Positions 9,774 to 17,299 of a stretch of 64,000 nucleotides of DNA are shown here, piece after piece. Source of the DNA: Frateuria aurantia DSM 6220 (GTDB lineage: Bacteria; Pseudomonadota; Gammaproteobacteria; Xanthomonadales; Rhodanobacteraceae); contig NC_017033.1 of NCBI RefSeq assembly GCF_000242255.2, positions 310,001 through 374,000 on the forward strand, read 5' to 3'. Made by a program: the position numbers and the translations under genes. The notes under the pieces were generated by a model. It saw only the letters and a list, made by a program, of their open reading frames with translations, had not been told where the DNA came from and did not search any database. Position 1 is the stretch's first letter; the number at the start of each line of letters is the position of its first letter.

Positions 9774-10339
9774 GGGGTCCAGTCGCAAGTCAGCTCGGCG
9801 GCGCCGGGACGCGGCCGATCAATGGCTGCACTGGCCGGCGTACCGATATGGACAAAGCCGATGATCTGCTCGTCGGCCTTGAGTCCGGCGATGGCGGCGG
9901 CCTCCGGATCATGGGCGGCCCAGCCGGTCAGCCACTGCGCACCGAAGCCCAGCGCCTGGGCGCCCAGCAGCAGGTTGTAGGCGACGCAGCCGGCCGTCAG
10001 CTGTTGCTCGATCACAGGAATGCTGCTGTCCGGTTGCAGGCAAGCCACCACGATCAGCACCAGCGGGGCATAGGTATAGCGCCGCTGCTCTTTCAGCCGG
10101 CGGGCCTCGGGCAGGTCGGGATCGCGGGCACTGGCAAGCGCGGCCAGGCGGGCACCGAAGTCCAGCTTGGCCTCCCCGGCCAGCCGGATGATGCGGAACG
10201 GCGTCAGTTTGCCGTGGTCGGGTACTCGGATCGAGGCCGAGATCAGCTGTTCCAGTACGGCGCTGTCCGGACCGGGGGCCGTCAATTGCGAAGCGGGGAT
10301 CGAGACGCGCTCGAGCAAGGTGTGCAGGGGATCGGTCAT
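9770..10339 (-). CDS. Nitroreductase family FMN oxidoreductase (YdjA-like)
   Basis: 189 residues from ATG 10339; a GTG lies immediately upstream. The segments SASIRVPDHGKLTPFRII near the N-terminus and AAYNLLLGAQALG-like AGCVAYNLLLGAQALGFGAQWLTGW in the middle are hallmarks of the small single-domain nitroreductases such as YdjA. These bind FMN as homodimers and reduce nitro or quinone compounds with NAD(P)H. It is followed by a 4-base GTGA overlap with the exonuclease gene and preceded by cdd, so a leftward operon is likely. The physiological substrate is unknown. Confidence 0.88.
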   Translation of the reverse strand: MTDPLHTLLERVSIPASQLTAPGPDSAVLEQLISASIRVPDHGKLTPFRIIRLAGEAKLDFGARLAALASARDPDLPEARRLKEQRRYTYAPLVLIVVACLQPDSSIPVIEQQLTAGCVAYNLLLGAQALGFGAQWLTGWAAHDPEAAAIAGLKADEQIIGFVHIGTPASAAIDRPRPGAAELTCDWTP

Positions 10340-10358
10340 CACTTGGGGTCCTTGTGTC

Positions 10359-10781
10359 TCAATGGCCCAGGTCGGAGGGCCCGAAGCCGCCCGGCAACAG
10401 GGTCGCGACCGTGGTGGCTTGGCGGGCCTGCTGCAGATTGCCTAGCAGTACCGGCATGTCGCCCTCGCACAGCTCGAAGATGACCTGGCGGCAGGCGCCA
10501 CAGGGGCTGATCGGGCCTTCGCATTCACCGATCACGGCCAGCGCGACGAAGTCGCCGGGACGGCAGCCGGCCGAGACCGCCGCGAACAAGGCGCTGCGTT
10601 CGGCACAATTGCACAGGCCATAAGCGGCATTTTCGACATTGCAGCCTTCGAAGATCCGGCCGTCCCGGGTCTGTACCGCCGCGCCGACAAAGAACTTCGA
10701 ATAAGGTGCGTAAGCCCGTAGCCGGGCCTGTCGAGCCCGTTCCAGCAAGGGCTCGAGCTCGGTGATCGACGCAGTATTCAA
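10359..10781 (-). CDS. cdd: Cytidine deaminase
   Basis: 140 residues, the size of the homotetrameric cytidine deaminases. It deaminates cytidine and deoxycytidine in pyrimidine salvage. The zinc site is C59-A60-E61 plus C94 and C97 in SPCGACRQ, with E61 as the proton shuttle. The FEGCNVENAAYG substrate-binding segment is conserved. No ATG fits the family N-terminus. The best start is TTG 10781, which has an AGGA ribosome-binding site nine bases upstream; this unusual start codon suggests modest expression. Confidence 0.94.
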   Translation of the reverse strand: MNTASITELEPLLERARQARLRAYAPYSKFFVGAAVQTRDGRIFEGCNVENAAYGLCNCAERSALFAAVSAGCRPGDFVALAVIGECEGPISPCGACRQVIFELCEGDMPVLLGNLQQARQATTVATLLPGGFGPSDLGH

Positions 10782-10843
10782 GGTCTGCTTTCCTGGGATC
10801 CTGGGCAGTGCAGTCTAACGGCATCCGCTCGTGCCGTCGCCGT

Positions 10844-11578
10844 TCACATATCGCCGGGGGGCGGTCCGAAGCCCAGCGGCGGCGGCCCCATGGGCGGCGG
10901 GCCCAACGGGGGCATTGTATCCTCTGGAGGTCGCTCGCCGGGATGTCCGGCGGCAGGATCAAAGGAGTGCCGCCCCCTCTCCCAGCTCGGCCATGGCTCA
11001 TGCATGGGCGGCGGTGGCGGAATCGCGGCATGTTCGCCGGGCGCGTCGATCCAGGCCTGGCGCTGGCTTCTGTCCAGCTGGTGCCAGCGTCGGATCAGGG
11101 CCTGGCGTTGATCCAGCGGCAGTTGCTGGAAGCGCTCGAAGGCCTGATGCAGACGCTCGCGCTGCATGGGCGACAATTGATGGAAGGAATGGACGTTGGC
11201 GCGGATCCGGTCCCGTTCGGCCGGACTCATCCGTTGCCATTGCTCGATCCGCTGCCGGATCTGCTGCTGGCGCTCGGCAGGCAATCGAGCCCAGGCATCG
11301 GCTCGCCGCAACATGCTCTCCTGCCTGATCGGTGGCATCGCTTCCCAGCGAGCCTGCAACGGCGCCAGCAGGAATTGCTGCCGGGCGTTCAGCGAGGGCC
11401 AGGGATGGGGTTGCGGCGGTGGCGGAGGCAGACCGGGAGGTGGTGATCGATGGCCCCAGTCGAACCAGCCAAAGGCACGGCCGGGACCCTCCATGCAGCG
11501 GCCCGCGGCATGGGCGCTGGCAGCCCACCCCTGATTCAGGAGCAGGCTTAGCAGCAAGGCGATCAGACGGATGGTCAC
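10844..11578 (-). CDS. Exported DUF3106 protein
   Basis: 244 residues from GTG 11578. A signal peptide (hydrophobic core LIALLLSLLLNQGW, cleavage near AHA-AGR) is followed by a Pro-rich stretch, and then by helical repeats of the type LxPxQRxxLxxxxxxWxxLxxxxR typical of DUF3106. The C-terminus is again Pro/Gly-rich. It is the last gene of a three-gene operon with an ECF sigma factor and a small membrane protein. The repeated amphipathic Arg/Gln-rich helices look like a periplasmic sensor or scaffold, but the function of DUF3106 is not known. The longer open frame upstream overlaps the preceding gene and is rejected. Confidence 0.8.
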   Translation of the reverse strand: MTIRLIALLLSLLLNQGWAASAHAAGRCMEGPGRAFGWFDWGHRSPPPGLPPPPPQPHPWPSLNARQQFLLAPLQARWEAMPPIRQESMLRRADAWARLPAERQQQIRQRIEQWQRMSPAERDRIRANVHSFHQLSPMQRERLHQAFERFQQLPLDQRQALIRRWHQLDRSQRQAWIDAPGEHAAIPPPPPMHEPWPSWERGRHSFDPAAGHPGERPPEDTMPPLGPPPMGPPPLGFGPPPGDM

Positions 11579-11606
11579 GGGTTCTGCAACCGTTCTCAGG
11601 CAGGTA

Positions 11607-12002
11607 TCAGTGGGCGGATGCCGGGGCGGTGGCCAGCCAGTTGTAAAAGGCCAGGTCCTGGTACATGCCGGCATCGCCCTGACCGGTATCGGGCGGCAGC
11701 TCGCTGTCGCTCTCGGAACCGGCAGGCAGCTGCCCGGCCTGGATCTTCGGAGCGGCGGCATGGGTTGTGGATGCCGTTCGCGAGTCGGGCTGCCACAGCA
11801 GCAGCATGGCACAGGCCATCGCCAGTGCGCCCGCCGGCCACCACAGCCGGCGTTGCAGTCCCGCACCGGAGGCGGCCTTGGCGGTGGCTTGCCGACGGGC
11901 CTGATCCAGACGCGCCTGAATGTCGGGCGGCAGTTCGCGGCTGGCCCGCAGGAACAGGCGACGGGCCTCCTTCTCCAGCGGCGGCTTGTCCTGTCCGCTC
12001 AT
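11607..12002 (-). CDS. Small single-pass membrane protein, possible anti-sigma factor
   Basis: 131 residues. A charged cytoplasmic part (1-53) with RELPPDIQARLDQARRQA is followed by one transmembrane helix (about 54-71, WWPAGALAMACAMLLLW) and a periplasmic tail. The ATG overlaps the sigma-factor stop by 4 bases (ATGA), so it is translationally coupled to it. Gene order and topology resemble anti-sigma factors and DUF3619-like proteins that follow ECF sigma genes. There is no recognisable zinc-binding anti-sigma motif, so the role is an inference. Confidence 0.75.
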   Translation of the reverse strand: MSGQDKPPLEKEARRLFLRASRELPPDIQARLDQARRQATAKAASGAGLQRRLWWPAGALAMACAMLLLWQPDSRTASTTHAAAPKIQAGQLPAGSESDSELPPDTGQGDAGMYQDLAFYNWLATAPASAH

Positions 12003-12655
12003 CGCCAGTGCTCCAGCCGGAGTCGCAGACTGCCCATCGCCCGTGACAGATGGGTTTTCACACTGCCTTGCGAGCAGCCCATGGCCATGGCGGTCTCGGC
12101 CACATCCATGCCTTCCAGCACACGCAGCAGAAAGGCCTCCCGCTGACGCCGCGGCAAGGCCTGCACGGCGGCACTCATCTCGGCATAGGACTGGGCGTCC
12201 TGCAGCCGTCGGGGCGGTTCGGGGGCCGTATCGGCGGGCTCCCAGCCCGGCAGTTCCTCGCCATCCTGATCACGGCCGCCGCCCAGCCAGCCGACAATGA
12301 TGGAGCGCACCTTGCGGCGGCGCTGCAGATCCACGATCCGCCGGCGCAGGATGCCCCAGAACAGCGGTGGCCATTCATCGGCAGGCTTGTCCCGGTAGTG
12401 GCTGACCAGACGCAGCATCGCGTCCTGCACGGCATCGACGGCATCTTCCGGGTGGCCCAGCTGGATTTCGGCCAGGCGAAAGGCGCGGCGTTGCACGTCG
12501 CGCAGGAAATCGTCCAGCGTCATCGCCGGGACCAGGGTCTGATCCCGGGCACCGACTGAAAGGGCATCGACAAGACCGCTCACCGGCACAAGCTCCATGT
12601 TCGGCTCAGACCCGGCGGTTGTCGGAGCGGCACCCGGCTTCGCGTCTGGCTTCAT
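11999..12655 (-). CDS. ECF-type RNA polymerase sigma factor
   Basis: Up to 218 residues. The region 2-like segment (RAFRLAEIQLG ... DAVQDAMLRLVSHY ... FWGILRRRIVDLQRRRKVRS) and the region 4 helix-turn-helix (LPRRQREAFLLRVLEGMDVAETA ... GSVKTHLSRAMGSLRLRL) are clear. The start is uncertain: ATG 12655, 12598 and 12523 are all in frame, none has a good ribosome-binding site, and the sigma domain itself begins near the last. It heads the operon with the membrane protein and the DUF3106 protein. No heat-shock or envelope-stress subtype can be assigned by eye. Confidence 0.87.
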   Translation of the reverse strand: MKPDAKPGAAPTTAGSEPNMELVPVSGLVDALSVGARDQTLVPAMTLDDFLRDVQRRAFRLAEIQLGHPEDAVDAVQDAMLRLVSHYRDKPADEWPPLFWGILRRRIVDLQRRRKVRSIIVGWLGGGRDQDGEELPGWEPADTAPEPPRRLQDAQSYAEMSAAVQALPRRQREAFLLRVLEGMDVAETAMAMGCSQGSVKTHLSRAMGSLRLRLEHWR

Positions 12656-12712
12656 GGCATCGAACGCGGAACGCGGGCCTGGGTTGACGGCGGTGATGGC
12701 ATGGCAAGGGCC

Positions 12713-13159
12713 TCAGGCGGACATGCGCCGGGCCATCATGGCCGCAACGATCAGGCCCGCAGCGTAGTACAGGACGCTGACGCGATCCAGCTGCAGGCCG
12801 ATCACCTGCAGCAGCAGCCCGCCACCGGCGTGGGCGAGAACCTCGCGCAAACCGGTGCCCAGCGTGCAACTCAGCACCAGTACCGCCAGAAGGACGAGCC
12901 TGGCGATGATCGCCAGCGCACAGGCCAGCATCGCCAGGACCGTGAGATGCGGGCCGCGCGGCCACTGCCAGTGCCGGCCGAGGCCGGCCAGCCATGCACC
13001 GATGACCACCGCGAGCCATGCCAGCGGGCGCTGGCTGTAGAGGCTGGCCAGCGCCCACAGGCCGCCGCAGGCCAGACCGGTCAGCATGGCCGAGGCGAGG
13101 GCTGCCAGCCATCGTCCGGCGCCGGCAGGCTGCGCCTGGTTTGACAGGGGGAGGGACAT
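12713..13159 (-). CDS. Multi-pass membrane protein, unknown function
   Basis: 148 residues from ATG 13159. About four hydrophobic segments fill the sequence: near 17-40, 44-60, 70-95 and 120-142. The C-terminus is short and basic (MARRMSA). The frame stays open upstream to 13267, but hydrophobicity and composition change before this ATG. It is 57 bases upstream of the sigma-factor start in the same direction, so it may share the transcript. No family recognised. Confidence 0.65.
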   Translation of the reverse strand: MSLPLSNQAQPAGAGRWLAALASAMLTGLACGGLWALASLYSQRPLAWLAVVIGAWLAGLGRHWQWPRGPHLTVLAMLACALAIIARLVLLAVLVLSCTLGTGLREVLAHAGGGLLLQVIGLQLDRVSVLYYAAGLIVAAMMARRMSA

Positions 13160-13482
13160 CAGCAGGGCATCCTGTCGCAGGGCGGTACGTGACGGGAGGG
13201 GGCGGATAGGCGGGGCTGGCAGGTCGGCATCCGGACCAGCTTGCCAGCGCCGGCCCATGCGGTCCATGGCCGGCGCGGGGTCGGTGGCAGGGATTCGCCC
13301 GTGATCTCTTGAGATGCAGACCCGTCGCCCCGACTTCGATGGCAGTCAACGACCTGCGGCAATATCGGCAGGACGAGGCTTCTGGCGGCATAATAGCCAA
13401 TCTGGTCCCATTCCGGGGATGGCGACGGCGCCGGCGGTGTTTCGCGCGCAGTCCTTCCGGACCTGCCAATATCAGGATAGCT
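13160..13482. other. Intergenic region between the membrane protein gene and sufT
   Basis: 323 bases between divergent genes, so it should hold promoters for both. I see a CATAAT hexamer at 13389-13394 that could be a sufT -10 element, but no matching -35. The sequence AGGATAG before ATG 13483 is the likely sufT ribosome-binding site. No repeat, tRNA or small gene was recognised. Confidence 0.5.
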
Positions 13483-14040
13483 ATGAGCGGTTTCAGTCTA
13501 CAAAGCGAGCCCTTCACTCTGGACCGCGACTGCGAGGCAGTCATGGTGCCGCAGGGTGAGCCGGTCACCTTGCCGGCCGGGCAGACGGGGTACATCACCC
13601 AGGCGCTCGGCGGCAGTTTCACGGTTTATGTCGAAGGCAATCTGTTCCGGATCGCCGGCAAGAACGCGGATGCGCTGGGCAAGCCCGAGCCGCCGCCGCT
13701 GGAATTGCCGGACAATGCCAGCGATGAGGATGTCGAAGTGCTGATCTGGCAGCAGCTGCGGACCGTGTTCGACCCGGAGATTCCGGTCAACGTGGTCGAG
13801 CTGGGTCTGGTCTACGATGTCAGTATCGAGCATCAGGACGATGATCAGCGTGTGGTCTACGTCAAGATGACCCTGACCGCGCCAGGCTGCGGCATGGGTG
13901 ACGTGCTGATCGACGATGCGCGGATCAAGATCGAGATGATTCCCACCGTGGCCAGGGCCGATGTGGATCTGGTGTTCGATCCGCCGTGGAACCAGATGAT
14001 GATGTCGGACGTGGCCAAGCTCGAAACCGGCATGCTCTGA
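13483..14040 (+). CDS. sufT: Fe-S cluster assembly protein SufT
   Basis: 185 residues. The C-terminal MIP18/DUF59 domain shows LRTVFDPEIPVNVVELGLVYDV and the conserved cysteine motif TAPGCGMGD. The N-terminal extension (about 1-80) with a Tyr-Ile-Thr-Gln-Ala-Leu-Gly-Gly-Ser-Phe segment is the feature that separates SufT from shorter DUF59 proteins. SufT acts in maturation of Fe-S proteins under high demand. ATG 13483 follows AGGATAG. No suf operon is in the window; the gene stands with the chorismate-lyase-like gene after a 10-base gap. Confidence 0.92.
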   Translation: MSGFSLQSEPFTLDRDCEAVMVPQGEPVTLPAGQTGYITQALGGSFTVYVEGNLFRIAGKNADALGKPEPPPLELPDNASDEDVEVLIWQQLRTVFDPEIPVNVVELGLVYDVSIEHQDDDQRVVYVKMTLTAPGCGMGDVLIDDARIKIEMIPTVARADVDLVFDPPWNQMMMSDVAKLETGML

Positions 14041-14050
14041 TCATTGCTCG

Positions 14051-14605
14051 ATGACTGTTGCCGTGGAATCCGACAAGGCGCAGCAGGAGGCCTGGCGCAA
14101 GCTGCAGTTGCTCAACCGGCGGTTGCTGGCCGAGCCCAGCGCGACGGCGGTGTTGGAGCGCTGGTGCGGCGGTCCCTGCGGGCCGCAGCGGATCGAGGTG
14201 CGCAAGCGTGCGCAGCCTGCACGGACGCTGCCGGAAGGTTTGCGGCAGCGGCTGGATGCCGGGGCTGACGAGCTCATCGAATATCGTCGGGTGGCCTTGA
14301 TGTACGGTGGCGTCACGGTATCGGAAGCGGAAAACTGGTATTGCCCGGCACGGGTGGCGGCGGACATGCAGCACGCGCTGGAGCACAGCGACCAGCCGTT
14401 CGGTCGAGTTGTCCAGGCACTCGGCTTTGCCCGTGAAACCCTCTGCGTTGACTGGCTGTGGCAGCCCGGCGAACATGCGCGAGGCGAATGGCCTCAGGCC
14501 GTTCTGCGGCATCAGGCGATCCTGCGCCGGGCCGATGGTCTGCCCTTCAGTGCGGTGATCGAGACCTATGCCCGTGCCGTACTGTCCTTCGGGGGCCTGA
14601 CATGA
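14051..14605 (+). CDS. Chorismate-lyase-like (UbiC/UTRA-fold) protein
   Basis: 184 residues, similar in length to UbiC (165). The central pattern, EYRRVALMYGG, then a run of aromatic/Pro residues (AENWYCPARV), then PFGRVVQALGF and near the end AVIETYARAVL, parallels UbiC. There an Arg after the first strand, the LGR turn and a late Glu bind chorismate. UbiC releases pyruvate to give 4-hydroxybenzoate for ubiquinone. Overall identity looks low, so it may be a paralogue with another ligand. It lies 10 bases after sufT and is probably co-transcribed. Confidence 0.5.
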   Translation: MTVAVESDKAQQEAWRKLQLLNRRLLAEPSATAVLERWCGGPCGPQRIEVRKRAQPARTLPEGLRQRLDAGADELIEYRRVALMYGGVTVSEAENWYCPARVAADMQHALEHSDQPFGRVVQALGFARETLCVDWLWQPGEHARGEWPQAVLRHQAILRRADGLPFSAVIETYARAVLSFGGLT

Positions 14606-14674
14606 CCGCCGGACGGCAAGACTTGGCGGGCCGCTGCGGCTAAACTCAAGCAACGAATCCATCGCGGACACCAT

Positions 14675-15028
14675 ATGAAATCACTGCTTTACGTTGCCGT
14701 CGCCATTGCTCTGGCGGGCTGCTCGATCAATCGCGGATTTTCCGATCAGCTGCCGCGGCTCAACAGCCCGAGCGCCAAGACGGTGGCCGAGTATGGCCGC
14801 TGCCTGACGGACAAGTGGGGGGCGCTGGGTGGCCATGTCCAGACCAAGACCGAAAAGAAGAGCGATGTGCTCTATGTCTATGCCGATGATGGCAAGGCCG
14901 GTCTGCGTGACCGGGCCAATATCACGGTGGGCTTCACCGGCACGGGCTCGCAGGTGCTGCTGTATGAAATCCAGTCGCATCGGCCGCTGGAAATGAAGTA
15001 CCGCACCGCGGCCATCAGCTGCCTGTAA
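14675..15028 (+). CDS. Small lipoprotein, unknown function
   Basis: 117 residues. The lipobox is IALAGC with Cys16, followed by Ser (outer-membrane sorting expected). The mature domain has two further cysteines (in GRCLTDKWG and near the C-terminus ISCL) that could form a disulfide, and a short beta-rich core. The gene stands alone and converges on clp. I do not recognise a family. Confidence 0.72.
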   Translation: MKSLLYVAVAIALAGCSINRGFSDQLPRLNSPSAKTVAEYGRCLTDKWGALGGHVQTKTEKKSDVLYVYADDGKAGLRDRANITVGFTGTGSQVLLYEIQSHRPLEMKYRTAAISCL

Positions 15029-15086
15029 GCGTTTCTCTGGATGGTCCCGGGCGGAAGTGCTTCCGCCCGACCGGACCGGTTCCGGC

Positions 15087-15794
15087 TCAGCGGGCCGGGC
15101 GCGGCACGTCGCGGACGACGATGTTCTTGCCGCTGACATCGATCATGCCCTGATCTTCCAGCTGCTTGAGTACCCGGCCCACCATTTCGCGCGAGCAGCC
15201 GACGATGCGGCTCATTTCCTGACGCGAGATACGCACCTGGGTTCCATCCGGGTGACTGACTGCATCGGGCTCGTCGCAGAGATCGAGCAAGGTCCGCGAG
15301 ACCCGGTCGATCACGTCGAGAAACGCCATCCGGCTGACCTGACGGGAAGTGCGACGCAGGCGGTTGGCGAGTTGCGAGGCCATCGCGAACAGCAGTTTGG
15401 GGCATTCATCGCGCAGGGGCCCCTGCATCAGTTCCAGCAGATTGGCATAGCTGATGTCAGCCATCTCGCAGGATGTGCGGGTGCGGACCAGACTGTCACG
15501 TTCAGCCTGGTTGACGAACAAGCCCATCTCGCCGATGAACTGGCCGGGATTGATATAGGCCAGGATCAACTCACGACCCTGTTCGTCCTCGGTACACACG
15601 GCCAGCGAGCCATCGATCACGTAATACAATGTATTGGCAGGGTCACCCGGCAGGATGATGGTGGTCTTGGCGGGGTAGCGGCGACGATGGCAGGCAGCGA
15701 GAAACCGTTCCATGGCCGCCGGATCCGGGGCCAGCGCCTTGGGCGCCTGGGATTTTTCGAAGTTTTGCTGCAGTAGGTATTCGAGTCGAGCCAT
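15087..15794 (-). CDS. clp: CRP-like transcription regulator Clp
   Basis: 235 residues from ATG 15794, close to Xanthomonas Clp (230). The cyclic-nucleotide-binding domain spans about 25-140 (LPGDPANTLYYVIDGSLAV ... GQFIGEMGLF), and the DNA-recognition helix is in ISRQEMSRIVGCSREMVGRVLKQLED. In xanthomonads Clp activates virulence, exopolysaccharide and extracellular-enzyme genes and is inhibited by c-di-GMP rather than activated by cAMP. Whether this protein responds to cAMP or c-di-GMP cannot be read reliably here. It is divergent from speD, the arrangement I expect in this order. Confidence 0.92.
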   Translation of the reverse strand: MARLEYLLQQNFEKSQAPKALAPDPAAMERFLAACHRRRYPAKTTIILPGDPANTLYYVIDGSLAVCTEDEQGRELILAYINPGQFIGEMGLFVNQAERDSLVRTRTSCEMADISYANLLELMQGPLRDECPKLLFAMASQLANRLRRTSRQVSRMAFLDVIDRVSRTLLDLCDEPDAVSHPDGTQVRISRQEMSRIVGCSREMVGRVLKQLEDQGMIDVSGKNIVVRDVPRPAR

Positions 15795-16104
15795 TACGGG
15801 TGGTCCAGTGATTGGGCGGAACGTGACGTGCGCATGTGGGAATCCGGTTCGTCGCCTCCCTGCATCGAGCAACGTTCCATCTTACTAACTAACGCGGCAT
15901 AGTCGCATGGTATGACGGGCAAATATTCAAATTTGATTCGTATTGGCGCATACTGAGAGGTCATATGCAGGCGGGTGACGATACACGGCCTGTCATATTC
16001 AAGCTGCAAACTTTGCAGGATCGCCCTTCCTCCAGCGGGGACCCCCTCGTCGCTAACCCGCCTCCACCGTAGACACCTTATACCAAGGTCCTTGGAGACT
16101 CGCT
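15795..16104. promoter_or_regulatory. clp-speD divergent intergenic region
   Basis: 310 bases between divergent starts. A distinctly AT-rich patch at about 15890-15960 contrasts with the GC-rich flanks and probably carries at least one promoter. A GGAG six bases before GTG 16105 is the speD ribosome-binding site. I could not place -35/-10 pairs with confidence. Confidence 0.45.
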
Positions 16105-16890
16105 GTGGTAAAACCGCTTCCGCGCCTGCGCCTGCAGGGCTTCAACAATCTGACCAAGGCGCTGAGCTTCAATATCTACGATATCTGCTATGCAGTGTCG
16201 GAAGATCAGCGTCAGCGCTATATCGAGTATATCGACGAGCAGTACGATGCTGACCGTCTGACCCAGATTCTGACGGATGTCGCCGAGATCATCGGTGCCA
16301 ACATCCTCAACGTGGCGCGCCAGGATTACGATCCGCAGGGTGCCTCGGTGACGATCCTGATTTCCGAAGAGCCGGTGGTCGAAAAACTGGGCCGTGACTC
16401 GATCGCCGGTGCCGTGGTGGCGCATATGGACAAGAGCCATATCACTGTCCACACCTACCCTGAAACTCACCCGCACAATGGTATCGCCACCTTCCGTGCC
16501 GATATCGACGTGGCTACCTGCGGCGTCATTTCGCCGCTGAAGGCGCTGAACTACCTGATCGACAGCTTCGAGTCGGACATCGTGGTGATGGATTACCGGG
16601 TGCGCGGTTTCACCCGTGACGTGAAGGGCAAGAAGCACTTCATCGATCACAAGATCAACTCGGTGCAAGACTATCTGGCGCGTCATATCCGCCAGAAGTA
16701 CGAGATGTTCGATGTGAACGTGTATCAGGAAAACATGTTCCACACCAAGATGCACATCAAGGATTTCGATCTGGACAACTACCTGTTCGAAGCCAATGCC
16801 TCGGACCTGTCGTTCAAGGAGCGCCAGCGCATCGAATCCCTGCTGCGCAGGGAAATCGAAGAGCTGTTCCATGGCCGCAATCTGATGTGA
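16105..16890 (+). CDS. speD: S-adenosylmethionine decarboxylase proenzyme
   Basis: 261 residues, the enterobacterial-type SpeD (E. coli 264) rather than the short archaeal/Thermotoga type. It decarboxylates SAM to supply aminopropyl groups for spermidine. The proenzyme self-cleaves before the serine in [11 protein letters not shown] to make the pyruvoyl group. LHGFNNLTK-like [13 protein letters not shown] at the N-terminus and [22 protein letters not shown] are family signatures. The start is GTG with GGAG upstream. A strong intrinsic terminator follows. No spermidine synthase gene is adjacent. Confidence 0.97.
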   Translation: MVKPLPRLRLQGFNNLTKALSFNIYDICYAVSEDQRQRYIEYIDEQYDADRLTQILTDVAEIIGANILNVARQDYDPQGASVTILISEEPVVEKLGRDSIAGAVVAHMDKSHITVHTYPETHPHNGIATFRADIDVATCGVISPLKALNYLIDSFESDIVVMDYRVRGFTRDVKGKKHFIDHKINSVQDYLARHIRQKYEMFDVNVYQENMFHTKMHIKDFDLDNYLFEANASDLSFKERQRIESLLRREIEELFHGRNLM

Positions 16891-16912
16891 TTCCGACGGC
16901 CTGACGGTCTGG

Positions 16913-16941
16913 AAAACCCCGCCTTTCGGCGGGGTTTTTTT
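16913..16941 (+). terminator. Intrinsic terminator after speD
   Basis: Stem CCCCGCC / GGCGGGG with a TTTC loop, preceded by A residues and followed by seven T residues. It begins 26 bases after the speD stop. Confidence 0.93.
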
Positions 16942-17044
16942 ATGCTGCAATGCAGCAATATCGCATGCAGCATTTCATTCAACGAGAGGTCTCGAGCCGG
17001 TTTCGCAAGAATGTGCGACTCTCTGATGGGTGAATAGGAGTACC

Positions 17045-17116
17045 ATGACAGGTCACTTGGCGGCGTTGCGCGCAAGCATGGTGTCGTCAGGTGCGTATTC
17101 AATATCCATCAGATGA
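17045..17116 (+). CDS. Possible leader peptide upstream of pqqA
   Basis: A 23-codon open frame begins at ATG 17045, four bases after a perfect AGGAG (17036-17040), and stops at 17114-17116, only nine bases before the pqqA ATG. The peptide would start MTGHLAALRAS. It has no regulatory run of one amino acid. The quality of the ribosome-binding site, better than that of pqqA itself, is the only support. It could couple translation into pqqA or be fortuitous. Confidence 0.35.
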   Translation: MTGHLAALRASMVSSGAYSISIR

Positions 17117-17125
17117 GGTAGCGCC

Positions 17126-17206
17126 ATGAAGCTTTGGAACAAGCCTGTGATCCAGGAAGTGTGCGTGGGTTGCGAAATCAACTCCTACTACTCCGGCGAC
17201 TTCTGA
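17126..17206 (+). CDS. pqqA: PQQ precursor peptide PqqA
   Basis: 26 residues, MKLWNKPVIQEVCVGCEINS followed by YYSGDF. The glutamate and tyrosine that PqqE and later enzymes fuse into PQQ are E17 and Y21, in the required E-X3-Y spacing. The N-terminal Trp-x-Lys-Pro is typical of PqqA. Unusual is a C13-x-x-C16 pair directly before E17. The gene is at the head of pqqABCDE and is separated from pqqB by a terminator-like hairpin. The product is a ribosomal peptide bound by PqqD. Confidence 0.96.
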   Translation: MKLWNKPVIQEVCVGCEINSYYSGDF

Positions 17207-17232
17207 AGCCGTCGGTTGCCTTGATCGGGCAA

Positions 17233-17257
17233 GGCCGCCGTTTCCGGCGGCCTCTTT
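17233..17257 (+). terminator. Attenuator-like hairpin between pqqA and pqqB
   Basis: GGCCGCCG (17233-17240) and CGGCGGCC (17245-17252) form a perfect 8-bp stem with a TTTC loop, followed by TCTTT. The weak T tract suggests a leaky terminator that lowers transcription of pqqBCDE relative to pqqA. Some other PQQ producers also show excess pqqA transcript. Confidence 0.7.
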
Positions 17258-17299
17258 CGTTGTGGCCCTGCCACTTGTCTCCGAAGTACCGAGTCTGTC

